7,618 bases of DNA from Solobacterium sp. (GCA_017419465.1 JAFOLE010000034.1:1-7618); one strand, 5' to 3'. Counted from the first letter of the stretch, positions 1 through 6,657 are shown. The notes: generated by a model from the sequence alone, not told the origin. Program-made: numbers and translations.

Positions 1-735
1 CTGAATCTCCGCCGGTGTTCCCTCTGCCAGCAGCATGCCGTAGTTCAGTACGGAAATGCGTTCGCAGATGCCCATTACAAGCTTCATATCATGTTCGATC
101 AGAAGGATCGCAATGTGGAAGTGATCCCGGACAAAGCGGATCATATCCATGAGGTCCGCAGTCTCCTGCGGGTTCATGCCGGCTGCCGGTTCATCCAGCA
201 GCAGGAGTTTCGGCTTTGTCGCCATGGCACGGGCAATCTCAAGACGCCGCTGTGCACCGTAAGGAAGATTGCCGGCAATCAGATCCGCATCCTTGTCGAG
301 GCCGAAGATGCGAAGCAGCTCCATCGCTTCTTCCGTAACCTTCGCTTCCTGTTCACGGTACTTCGGAAGCCGCAACACCGCCTCAATATTATTGTACGTG
401 ATCTGGTTGTTCATGCCGATCTTGACATTGTCAATCACGCTCATATTGGAGAACAGACGGATATTCTGGAAGGTCCGGGCAATACCGGCCTTGTTCATTT
501 CGACAACGCTCATGCCGGCGGTATCCTGTCCGCAGAATTTGATCGTTCCGCGGCTTGGCTGATATACCTTTGTCAGCATGTTGAAGACGGTGGTCTTGCC
601 GGCGCCGTTAGGACCGATGAGACCGACGATTTCGTTGTTATATACCTTCAGATTGAAGTCATTGACCGCAGTCAGTCCGCCGAAGTCGATGCCAAGATCG
701 ATGACTTCGAGAACGGGAATCTTATTTTCACTCAT
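1..735 (-). CDS. livG: Branched-chain amino acid ABC transporter ATP-binding protein LivG (3' end cut by window edge)
   Basis: This is one of the two cytoplasmic ATPases that power Liv import of leucine, isoleucine and valine. The frame stays open to base 1, giving 245 visible residues. The LivG family is usually about 250-260 residues, so only the last few are missing. Visible motifs are Walker A GPNGAGKTT (residues 41-49), Q-loop ARTFQN (86-91), signature LPYGAQRRLEIARA (157-170), Walker B LLLLDEPAAG (177-186) and the H-loop histidine at 215 in LLIEHDM. The stretch after the Q-loop, about residues 107-135, matches the longer helical insert that separates LivG from LivF. The ATG at 735 is preceded by AAAGGAGG nine bases upstream, and the start overlaps the livM stop by 8 bases (ATGAGTGA), which suggests translational coupling. 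LivF is expected just beyond the left edge. The substrate class is inferred from the family; related amides such as urea cannot be excluded. Confidence 0.95.
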   Translation of the reverse strand, partial: MSENKIPVLEVIDLGIDFGGLTAVNDFNLKVYNNEIVGLIGPNGAGKTTVFNMLTKVYQPSRGTIKFCGQDTAGMSVVEMNKAGIARTFQNIRLFSNMSVIDNVKIGMNNQITYNNIEAVLRLPKYREQEAKVTEEAMELLRIFGLDKDADLIAGNLPYGAQRRLEIARAMATKPKLLLLDEPAAGMNPQETADLMDMIRFVRDHFHIAILLIEHDMKLVMGICERISVLNYGMLLAEGTPAEIQ

Positions 736-1813
736 CCGCTGCCGCCTCCTTTGTTCTGTTTCCGGTCAGTTTCTTCCGGAGACCGGCCGCAAATGTCTTC
801 ACCTTCTCATTATTGGAGAGAATCATCGTGAGGATCAGGATGACGGAATAGATGATCATCCGGTAATCCTGCAGACCGCGGAGCAGCTCCGGCAGAAGCA
901 CGAGAACGATTGTCGAGATGATCGTTCCGGTCATGTTTCCAAGACCGCCGAGCACGACATATACAAGAATCAGAATCGAGAGATTAAATCCGAACTTGGA
1001 CGGAATCAGCGTCGTGTAGTTCAGACCGTACAGCGCACCGGCTGCGCCGGCAAGCGCAGCGGATACCACGAATGCCAGCATCTTTGTATTCGCCACATGA
1101 ATACCGACCGACTCTGCCGCGATGCGGTTGTCACGGCATGCCTGAATGGCACGGCCGCTGCGGCTGTAAATCAGGTTGTAGATAATGGCCAGTGCCGCAA
1201 GGATCAGAATGACACCGACCGTGAAGGTCGCAATACGCTGTGTGCCGGTGGCACCCATCGGACCGCTGATCAGCGCTTTTCCGCCCGGAGTCAGTTTCAG
1301 TTTGTTTTCGACAAAACTGAACTGGAATCCGTTGGAGTCAAAGCCGACGTAAACGTTGTTGATGAGAGACTTGATGATCTCACCGAACGCCAGCGTTACG
1401 ATGGCAAGGTAGTCACCCTGCAGTTTCAGAACCGGAACACCGATCAGAATACCGAACAATGACGCAAGCAATGCACCGATGACAATCGCGATGAGAAGCC
1501 GGATGATGCCGTTGGGAATGATGCCCGCAAGCGCACCGGAGACACAGACGCCGGAAAACGCGCCGATGCACATGAAGCCAGCCTGACCGAGGTTCAGCTC
1601 GCCTGATACGCCGACATTCAGGTTAAGACCGAGTGCCGCAACGATATAGCAGGTAACCGGAACCAGCAGTGACTGGAACATACTGGAGAGGTTTCCGGTC
1701 GCCATCAGAAGTTCAATCGCGACATAACCGACAATGATGATCAGGAAGGAAATGAGCCGGCTGCGGTATTCCCTGCTGAACAGTTTTGCGAAGATATTCT
1801 TGTTTGTCTTCAT
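728..1813 (-). CDS. livM: Branched-chain amino acid ABC transporter permease LivM
   Basis: This is the second membrane permease of the Liv importer, pairing with LivH to form the translocation path. The protein has 361 residues and about ten hydrophobic segments. Typical LivM landmarks are GELNLGQAGF (71-80), LKLQGDYLAIVTLAFGEII (129-147), the cytoplasmic ATPase-coupling loop ACRDNRIAAESVGI (215-228) and GGLGNMTGTIIS (269-280). It ends in a charged, alanine-rich tail. I chose the ATG at 1813, not an upstream in-frame ATG at 1837, because AAGGAGG lies five bases before 1813 and the longer form would run into livH. Only 10 bases separate it from the livH stop. Its own TGA overlaps the start of livG. 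Everything fits an ordinary, intact LivM. Confidence 0.95.
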   Translation of the reverse strand: MKTNKNIFAKLFSREYRSRLISFLIIIVGYVAIELLMATGNLSSMFQSLLVPVTCYIVAALGLNLNVGVSGELNLGQAGFMCIGAFSGVCVSGALAGIIPNGIIRLLIAIVIGALLASLFGILIGVPVLKLQGDYLAIVTLAFGEIIKSLINNVYVGFDSNGFQFSFVENKLKLTPGGKALISGPMGATGTQRIATFTVGVILILAALAIIYNLIYSRSGRAIQACRDNRIAAESVGIHVANTKMLAFVVSAALAGAAGALYGLNYTTLIPSKFGFNLSILILVYVVLGGLGNMTGTIISTIVLVLLPELLRGLQDYRMIIYSVILILTMILSNNEKVKTFAAGLRKKLTGNRTKEAAADE

Positions 1814-1818
1814 AGCCG

Positions 1819-1825
1819 CCTCCTT
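1819..1825 (-). promoter_or_regulatory. Ribosome binding site of livM, fused to the livH stop
   Basis: The minus strand reads TAAGGAGG, so the livH stop codon TAA shares bases with a perfect AAGGAGG. It sits five bases before the ATG at 1813. This fixes the livM start and implies that ribosomes terminating on livH can reinitiate on livM. Confidence 0.85.
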
Positions 1826-2705
1826 ACACCTTCTCACTCAGCTTCTTGCCGAGCAGTCCGGTCGGCTTGATCAGAAGCACGATGATCAGAACCGTAAACA
1901 CGATCGCATCACTGAGCTGGGTGGAAACATACGCCTTCGAAAGAATCTCGATCACGCCCAGGAGAAGTCCGCCGAGGAACGCACCTGGAATCGAACCGAT
2001 ACCGCCGAATACAGCTGCGGTAAATGCCTTGATGCCGGGCATCGAGCCAAGTGTCGGGCTTAAGGTCGGATAGGTAGCGCATAACAGAACCGCCGCAAGG
2101 GCCGCGATACCGGAGCCGATTGCGAAGGTAATGGAAATGATGCTGTTGACATTGATGCCCATCAGGGTAGCGGCACCTTTATCTTCTGAGCATGCACGCA
2201 TTGCCATGCCCGTTTTTGTCTTATTAATGAATAATGTAAGGCAGACCATTACGGCGACACATACAAAGATCGTAACCAGTGTGAGATAGGAAATCTGAAG
2301 CTGTCCGCCGAATAACTTCAGTGCCCCGTTGCCGATAATGGAAGGGAAAACCTTTGTGGAAGAGGACCACAGAAGCTGAGCTCCGTTCTGAAGAAAATAA
2401 CTGACACCGATGGCGGTGATCAGAACCGACAGACTGGTTGCCTGACGCAGCGGCTTGTAGGCAAGCCGTTCGATGACGACACCGAGCACCGTTGTCGCAA
2501 GCATCGACAGCACCACCGAAACAATCACCGGCAGGCCGAAACTGTTCAGTGCAAAAAACGCAACAAAAGCGCCGACCATCATGATATCGCCGTGTGCGAA
2601 ATTAAGCATTTTCGCAATACCGTATACCATGGTGTAACCAAGCGCGATAATTGCATATACGCTTCCAAGACTCAGCCCGTTGATCAGATATGATAAAAAG
2701 GCCAT
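1824..2705 (-). CDS. livH: Branched-chain amino acid ABC transporter permease LivH
   Basis: This is the first permease of the Liv importer, an integral membrane protein of 293 residues, the normal family length. The N-terminal half carries the classic LNFAHGDIMMVGAF segment (34-47). The cytoplasmic coupling loop ACSEDKGAATLMGI (171-184) corresponds to the EAA-like loop that docks on LivG/LivF. The stretch TAAVFGGIGSIPGAFLGG (229-246) is the usual C-terminal signature. About eight hydrophobic segments can be picked out. The ATG at 2705 is preceded by AAGGGGG eight bases upstream. The gene lies 86 bases downstream of the binding-protein gene, across a hairpin, and is followed after 10 bases by livM. 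It shows no sign of damage. Confidence 0.96.
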   Translation of the reverse strand: MAFLSYLINGLSLGSVYAIIALGYTMVYGIAKMLNFAHGDIMMVGAFVAFFALNSFGLPVIVSVVLSMLATTVLGVVIERLAYKPLRQATSLSVLITAIGVSYFLQNGAQLLWSSSTKVFPSIIGNGALKLFGGQLQISYLTLVTIFVCVAVMVCLTLFINKTKTGMAMRACSEDKGAATLMGINVNSIISITFAIGSGIAALAAVLLCATYPTLSPTLGSMPGIKAFTAAVFGGIGSIPGAFLGGLLLGVIEILSKAYVSTQLSDAIVFTVLIIVLLIKPTGLLGKKLSEKV

Positions 2706-2725
2706 AGATTAATCCCCCTTCCCTT

Positions 2726-2765
2726 AAAAATACAATAAGGTTGCCAATGTTTCCATCGGCAACCT
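2726..2765 (-). terminator. Intercistronic hairpin with T-run between the binding-protein gene and livH
   Basis: On the minus strand AGGTTGCCGATG pairs with CATTGGCAACCT (12 bp, one G-U pair) around a GAAA tetraloop. The sequence then reads TATTGTATTTTT. The arms are at 2754-2765 and 2738-2749, and the five-T run is at 2726-2730. It begins about 26 bases after the binding-protein stop codon. Because the T-run is interrupted and livH-livM-livG have no evident promoter of their own, I read it as a partial terminator or 3'-end stabiliser that lets more binding protein than permease be made. That role is inferred from known binding-protein operons. Confidence 0.75.
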
Positions 2766-2791
2766 CGAAATTTCGCTTAGAAACCTGTAGA

Positions 2792-4042
2792 TCAGCCTTC
2801 TGCGCCGACGTAAACGCCGTTTTCGATAACGACTGCTTTCGGAGCCTTGGAGACTTCACCGTTTGTGTTCCAGTTAACATCTGTACCGGTCAGACCGTTG
2901 AATGTCATGGATGTGAACTGCTGAACAAGAGCGTCCTTGAGGTCCGCATTGCTCATATCGCTTGTGCAGCCTGCAGCTTCGAGAGCCTGTGCAATTGCAT
3001 AGACACAGTCATAAGCATCCGCAGCGAACTGGTTCGGTGTCTCACCGAACTTTTCCTGATACTTTGCAACGAAGTTCTTTGTCAGATCATCGGAAGCATC
3101 TGCGGAGAACGGTGTGAGGAGGTAAACGCCTTCTGCCAGGCTGGTATCGAAACCTTCCATGGAGAGAATGCCGTCCATGCCGTCAACGCCGAATACGGTC
3201 GGCTTGTAGCCCATGTCGTTAGCCTGCTTGAGGATTGTGGAAGCCGGCTGATAGTAGATCGGGAGGAACAGGATGTCTGCACCGGCATCCTTAGCCTTTG
3301 TGATCTGAACGTTGAAGTCGTTGTCTTCACCCATGAATGCTTCATCGGAAACAACTTCGAGACCCTTTTCAGCAGCCTCTGCGATGAACTTGTCATGGAT
3401 ACCGATGGAATACTGGTCATCGTTCTTATAGATGATACCGACCTTTGAGCCGAGCTGCGGGTTTGCGCTGAGATAGTCTGCAGACGCAACACCCTGGTTC
3501 GGGTCAGTGAAGCACATCTGGAAGACGTTTCCATAAGGATTAGCGGCATTTGTCGCATCCTGATAGATAACTGCCAGCGAGGAGCCGGACGGTGTCAGAG
3601 CGAATGTGCTGTCATCCTGGTACATCTGTGCAACCGCAGCACCCGGAGCGGATGTAACGGTAAGCAGGGAGATCTGCATGCCCCAGTCCTTCAGTGCGTT
3701 GTATGCGTTGACTGCCTTCTCAGCATCGTGCTCATCATCTTCCATGGTGAGCTCGAACTGGACGCCGCCCTTCGCGTTGATTTCTTCGACTGCAATTTCA
3801 GCAGCGTTCTTGACTGCCTGGCCATAGACGGAAGCGCCGCCTGTCAGAGGGCCGGAAAGTCCGAGTTTGAAAGCGCCTGCCGCAGCAGTTGTCTCTGCCG
3901 GTGCTGCAGCGTCTGTAGCTGCACCGTCGTTTGCTGCAGGAGTGGATGTGTCAGCGGAAGAACCGCTTCCGGAGCAAGCTGCCATGGACAGTGCCATTAC
4001 TGCAGCAAGTCCTCCTTTAACAAGTTTTTCGAATTTCATCAT
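2792..4042 (-). CDS. livJ: Branched-chain amino acid ABC transporter substrate-binding lipoprotein (LivJ/LivK type)
   Basis: This is the extracellular receptor that delivers amino acid to LivHM. It has 416 residues, somewhat longer than E. coli LivJ because of the lipoprotein linker. Residues 1-22 form a signal peptide (MMKFEKLVKG, then a hydrophobic core) ending at a lipobox-like MAAC with Cys23. Residues 24-57 are a Ser/Thr/Ala/Asp-rich tether. The Peripla_BP_6 fold starts near residue 58 with KLGLSGPLTGGASVYGQA. The likely ligand contacts lie in VTSAPGAAVAQ and LTPSGSS, which match the Ser/Thr positions of LivJ. Two ATGs are adjacent, at 4042 and 4039; GAGGG lies 5 or 8 bases upstream, so either could be used. 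The gene heads the liv operon behind its own promoter. The ligand is assumed from the family and operon; other small amino acids or amides are possible. Confidence 0.93.
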   Translation of the reverse strand: MMKFEKLVKGGLAAVMALSMAACSGSGSSADTSTPAANDGAATDAAAPAETTAAAGAFKLGLSGPLTGGASVYGQAVKNAAEIAVEEINAKGGVQFELTMEDDEHDAEKAVNAYNALKDWGMQISLLTVTSAPGAAVAQMYQDDSTFALTPSGSSLAVIYQDATNAANPYGNVFQMCFTDPNQGVASADYLSANPQLGSKVGIIYKNDDQYSIGIHDKFIAEAAEKGLEVVSDEAFMGEDNDFNVQITKAKDAGADILFLPIYYQPASTILKQANDMGYKPTVFGVDGMDGILSMEGFDTSLAEGVYLLTPFSADASDDLTKNFVAKYQEKFGETPNQFAADAYDCVYAIAQALEAAGCTSDMSNADLKDALVQQFTSMTFNGLTGTDVNWNTNGEVSKAPKAVVIENGVYVGAEG

Positions 4043-4087
4043 TCTTTCCCTCGATTTCTAACTCCATAGATAAATGAAGTTGTGTTT

Positions 4088-4116
4088 ATTATATTGAGTT
4101 GATTTCACCAATTCAA
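4088..4116 (-). promoter_or_regulatory. Sigma-70-type promoter of the liv operon
   Basis: The minus strand shows TTGAAT (4111-4116), a 17-base spacer and a perfect TATAAT (4088-4093). Transcription would start near 4081, leaving a leader of about 40 bases before the binding-protein ATG. An A-rich tract just upstream (minus-strand reading of 4121-4140) resembles an UP element. The leader is too short to hold a T-box or riboswitch, so any control must act at the promoter itself. Confidence 0.8.
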
Positions 4117-4187
4117 CACATTTCTTTCTTCTTTTTTCATTATTTGCAGAAAATTTATGAAAAAAATGAAGGGCATTTTCATTACAC

Positions 4188-4215
4188 AAAAAAGCGAAGC
4201 ATCAATCTGCTCCGC
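4188..4215 (-). terminator. Intrinsic terminator of the ACT/MFS gene set
   Basis: The minus strand reads GCGGAGCA, then loop GATTGA, then TGCTTCGC and six T. This is an 8-bp stem with one G-U pair directly followed by the T-run at 4188-4193. It begins 18 bases after the stop of the 53-residue protein gene. It separates that unit from the liv promoter, so the two operons are transcriptionally distinct. Confidence 0.88.
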
Positions 4216-4233
4216 GTAATGGGATTGCCCTGC

Positions 4234-4395
4234 TTAAGCGCCCTTCTGTTTGCCGTAGAATTTCCAGATGAGAAACGCTGCCACAGCGACAACCGCGATA
4301 ATCAGGACCGGTGTCAGTCCGCTGCCGGTTTTCTGAACGACAGGATCGGCAGGAATATCCAGCATGATCCTGCTCAGTGTGATAAGAGCATCCAT
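4234..4395 (-). CDS. Small single-pass membrane protein (53 aa) with an LPXTG-like tail
   Basis: I do not recognise this as a named protein. The frame could extend upstream to 4482, but GGGAGG lies six bases before the ATG at 4395, and I take that start. Residues 1-14 are a short, fairly hydrophobic segment (MDALITLSRIMLDI). They are followed by a polar stretch with VQKTG at 20-24, then a transmembrane helix at about 27-44 and a basic tail, KFYGKQKGA. The order VQKTG, hydrophobic span, basic tail resembles a degenerate sortase (LPXTG) sorting signal. The part before the motif is only 19 residues and lacks a convincing signal peptide, so a plain membrane-anchored microprotein is equally likely. 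The gene overlaps the preceding one by 22 bases and is the last before the terminator. Context implies it works with the upstream membrane proteins; function unknown. Confidence 0.72.
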   Translation of the reverse strand: MDALITLSRIMLDIPADPVVQKTGSGLTPVLIIAVVAVAAFLIWKFYGKQKGA

Positions 4396-4721
4396 AATAA
4401 ACCTCCCGCAATGGTTACTGTATTCATTATAAGCGAATTCCGATACGGATGGGGCATATCCAGTCCCATGCGGTAGATCCACCCTTCCAGCAGAATGACC
4501 AGCGGTTCAAGAACCAGATAAATAACAACATGCACAACGGAAAGATCCATCCGCAGATACAGAAGACCTGCAATCAGGTGAAGCAGCGGATTGGTCACGA
4601 TATTTGCCAGCGCAATCAGCAGCTGTCCCCTGGCACTCCGGATTCCAAGCAGATATCCGACGCCCATCTCAATGACTGCCGTCAGCGCCATGGGAATCAG
4701 GAATGAAAAATCAGCCGGCAT
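4374..4721 (-). CDS. Small four-TM membrane protein (115 aa), unknown function
   Basis: This is an integral membrane protein with four hydrophobic segments, at about residues 5-27, 33-56, 62-83 and 97-113. Conserved-looking polar residues lie inside or at the edge of the helices: E18 in TM1, the NIVTNP block (40-45) in TM2, and E72 and E79 in LEPLVILLEGWIY (71-83) of TM3. The E...NxxTNP...ExxxxxxEG layout recalls small uncharacterised membrane proteins of Clostridia, from memory and not from a search. The frame runs upstream to ATGs at 4739 and 4763. I chose 4721 because AGGAG sits six bases before it and the longer versions would overlap the MFS gene further. As placed, it overlaps the MFS stop by 11 bases and is overlapped by the 53-residue protein gene. 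Buried acidic residues suggest ion or substrate handling, but that is conjecture. Confidence 0.8.
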   Translation of the reverse strand: MPADFSFLIPMALTAVIEMGVGYLLGIRSARGQLLIALANIVTNPLLHLIAGLLYLRMDLSVVHVVIYLVLEPLVILLEGWIYRMGLDMPHPYRNSLIMNTVTIAGGLLWMLLSH

Positions 4722-5745
4722 CGGATTCTCCTGCCGCATATGCCAGAAGCACTGCGGAAACAAGACTGCCGAGCGATCCGATCAGCGGAACGGAGACAGA
4801 ACTGGTATAGATCAGCACAAAGCCAAGGTACAGCGCAAACGTCAGAAGCCCGAATGCCAGTCCCGGCATGCCGGGCATACGCTTTGCGAGAAGATACAGC
4901 GTCAGCGGCATCGACATGTTAAACAGAAACAGGGCCGCAAGTCCAAACGGCAGAATGTCTTTAAAGAAATAACAGACCGCCGCGCCCACCAGTGAAACCA
5001 GTGCGGTGCGCCGGATTCCGAACCGGGCACCCGCAAATCCGCCGGCACTTTTTCCCACTGCCAGCATGATCGTCGCAAGAAAGGAAAGCGCAAAGCCATT
5101 CTTCCAGGAAAAGCTGACGGATGTTCCGACCGCAGAACGGATGACCACAACCGCAAAGCAAGCAAGCGCTGCAGGAATAACCCCCTTGCGTTCAAATACA
5201 AACTCCGGCATGGACGCATACTCCGGTTCAGACCCCTGCATATTCCGATACAGTGTGAGCCAGAGTGCCGCAAGCACAAGTGCGGAACATCCAAGGACAA
5301 TTCCCTTCCCGACATTACTGATCTGCCCGCCGAGAAACAGACCGATCGCACCCGGTGCCACAAAGACACCGAGTCCTCTGCCGCGCAGTCCGGCGCGGTC
5401 ATCTTCCTGAATGGAGGTAACGCCTCCGCCGGTATGAAACAGGGCGTTTCCGATGCCGAGAATGACCGGATTGGTGATTGTGCCAAGCAGTGTGACAAGA
5501 ATACCCGCGGTCGTAAACCAGAACGGCGGCATGTCTTTTGAAACTCTGCCCTCCCCGATGATCCGGTCCAGCAGAATGCCGAGCGGCATCTGTACCGCAA
5601 AGGCAAAGAAGCTGTAATAAAGATATACACGGAACGGATCATAGCAGTAACGGAAGGTTCCGTATACCGCAAACGCACACAGAAAATCGATCATGCAGTG
5701 CATGACCGATACGATTCCAATACGTCTGATTTCCCGCCTGCTCAT
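4711..5745 (-). CDS. Compact MFS-type transporter (344 aa)
   Basis: This is a polytopic membrane protein with about twelve hydrophobic segments packed into 344 residues; most MFS carriers have about 400, so the loops are short. After TM2 the text LGILLDRIIGEGR looks like a weak MFS motif A (GxxxDRxGRR). A second copy-like GGFAGARFGIRR follows TM8, as expected for the two-halves architecture. NALFHTGGG near residue 98 marks the TM4 region. The substrate and direction cannot be read. The start at 5745 forms an ATGA overlap with the upstream ACT gene, and no strong RBS is visible, so translation is probably coupled. The stop overlaps the next gene by 11 bases. Next to an ACT protein, an amino acid or amino-acid-derived substrate is the simplest guess, and export is as likely as import. 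Confidence 0.85.
   Translation of the reverse strand: MSRREIRRIGIVSVMHCMIDFLCAFAVYGTFRYCYDPFRVYLYYSFFAFAVQMPLGILLDRIIGEGRVSKDMPPFWFTTAGILVTLLGTITNPVILGIGNALFHTGGGVTSIQEDDRAGLRGRGLGVFVAPGAIGLFLGGQISNVGKGIVLGCSALVLAALWLTLYRNMQGSEPEYASMPEFVFERKGVIPAALACFAVVVIRSAVGTSVSFSWKNGFALSFLATIMLAVGKSAGGFAGARFGIRRTALVSLVGAAVCYFFKDILPFGLAALFLFNMSMPLTLYLLAKRMPGMPGLAFGLLTFALYLGFVLIYTSSVSVPLIGSLGSLVSAVLLAYAAGESDAG
4728..4732 (-). promoter_or_regulatory. Ribosome binding site that fixes the start of the 115-aa membrane protein
   Basis: AGGAG on the minus strand lies six bases before the ATG at 4721, inside the 3' end of the MFS gene. The alternative upstream ATGs at 4739 and 4763 have no comparable site. Confidence 0.7.
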
Positions 5746-6161
5746 AAGGAACTGTTATCAAGCGCAGTATAGCCTTTTCCCTTCAGACACTCCTGCACTT
5801 CCGCACTCTCCTGTACATGCAGGATCGCGACCGGATTCTTCACATTCCGGATATAGCAGACATAGAGGTAGTCGATATTGATGAAACTGTCCGATACATC
5901 CTTCAGAAGACGGTTCAGACTGCCGACTTCTTCGGAGATGACAATACCAAGAACGTTGTCGATCTTGGTGAGGTATCCTTCTTCCTCAAGAATCGCTTTT
6001 GCCTTCTCCGGGTCCGAGCACAGCATCCGGATGATGCCGAATTCCGGGCTGTCATTACTGACGACGTTGTAAAAATCGACTCCGGCCTCGGAGATGTTGC
6101 TGATGATTTTGTTCATCGATCCTTTTTTGTTTTCCGCAATTACAGATACCTGTTTCAGCAT
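5742..6161 (-). CDS. Tandem ACT-domain protein (139 aa)
   Basis: This is a soluble, probably cytoplasmic protein made of two ACT domains and nothing else. ACT folds bind small ligands, usually amino acids, at domain interfaces and act as allosteric sensors. The first repeat begins QVSVIAENKKGSMNKIISNI (4-23), with the loop glycine at 14 and a beta-alpha-beta-beta pattern to about residue 68. The second begins VLGIVISEEVGSLNRLLKDV, near residue 70, with its own EEVGSL loop, and runs to the C terminus. No enzyme or DNA-binding domain is attached, so it must act through a partner. AGGGGGG sits seven bases before the ATG at 6161. The gene begins 37 bases after the lipoprotein gene and its TGA overlaps the MFS start (ATGA). 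The ligand is unknown. The coupling to a transporter suggests it gates or reports on that transport. Confidence 0.88.
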   Translation of the reverse strand: MLKQVSVIAENKKGSMNKIISNISEAGVDFYNVVSNDSPEFGIIRMLCSDPEKAKAILEEEGYLTKIDNVLGIVISEEVGSLNRLLKDVSDSFINIDYLYVCYIRNVKNPVAILHVQESAEVQECLKGKGYTALDNSSL

Positions 6162-6198
6162 AACTGTTCCCCCCTATCAATGTTTCCGCAGCGACCCG

Positions 6199-6657
6199 TT
6201 ATTCCGTCCGCCCGGTCAGTACATTCGCAAGTTCTTCGGCTTCTTCCGCATGCGCACAGTTCGGATTCAGTCCGACCAGCACACCGTCTCTTCCATCGAC
6301 CGGAATTCCGTAGATACCGTCCTCACGGTGCGGCAGCGCTCCTGCCTCCATCAGCATCCCGGCGTCATGTTCCGGAAATTCATAAATATCTGCGGCCGCA
6401 GCCGGGTCGGTAAGTACCGTGTCGCTCACCGTATCCAGGGACTCTGTCTGGATGATGATCGCCCAGCCGTTATCCGGATTCTGCGCCGCAAATGCGTCCG
6501 CGCGTTCCTGAAACGCCGCAAGTTCCGCTTCATCACACCAGACAAGGAGTGTCACCTCTTCGGCTTCCGCCGGCTGTGACGGTTCCGGTTCGTTATTGCC
6601 CTTACCGCAGCCTGCCAGTAACAGCGCTGCCGCAAGCAGAAAGACTGTCTTTTTCAT
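6199..6657 (-). CDS. Small lipoprotein resembling an internally deleted sugar-type solute-binding protein
   Basis: The protein has 152 residues. MKKTVFLLAAALLLAGC is a textbook lipoprotein signal with lipobox LAGC and Cys17, followed by a Gly/Asn/Glu/Pro linker to about residue 34. Residues 35-98 (VTLLVWCDEAELAAF and then AADIYEFPEHDAGMLMEAGAL) read like the first lobe of MalE-type family 1 binding proteins. Residues 116-150 (VLVGLNPNCAHAEEAEELAN, then VLTGRTE) read like the GVNAYSK...EA..LA..LT stretch from the far C-terminal half of the same family. Those proteins are about 400 residues, so some 200 seem to be missing from the middle. It could be a relic, or a real mini-domain. The reading frame is clean. 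No good RBS precedes the ATG at 6657 (only AGATGG), so expression is less certain than for its neighbours. It may be the first gene of the ACT/MFS set. Confidence 0.75.
   Translation of the reverse strand: MKKTVFLLAAALLLAGCGKGNNEPEPSQPAEAEEVTLLVWCDEAELAAFQERADAFAAQNPDNGWAIIIQTESLDTVSDTVLTDPAAAADIYEFPEHDAGMLMEAGALPHREDGIYGIPVDGRDGVLVGLNPNCAHAEEAEELANVLTGRTE

Noticed and set aside
91..831. Plus-strand open frame of 246 codons
   Set aside because: It is antisense to livG, whose Walker A, signature and Walker B motifs are unambiguous on the other strand.
578..1462. Long plus-strand open frame of 294 codons
   Set aside because: It lies antisense to livM and livG, has no recognisable domain, and its translation is the Cys/Arg/Gln-rich text typical of antisense frames of GC-moderate genes.
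4396..4482. N-terminal extension of the small protein to an ATG at 4482
   Set aside because: The extension has no RBS and would deepen the overlap with the 115-aa gene, while GGGAGG sits correctly before 4395.
4902..5678. Minus-strand 258-codon frame inside the MFS gene
   Set aside because: It is a shifted frame of the MFS gene, rich in Arg, Ser and Cys, with no membrane pattern or motif.
5817..6413. Plus-strand open frame of 198 codons across the ACT and lipoprotein genes
   Set aside because: It overlaps two well-supported minus-strand genes and shows no domain, signal peptide or RBS.
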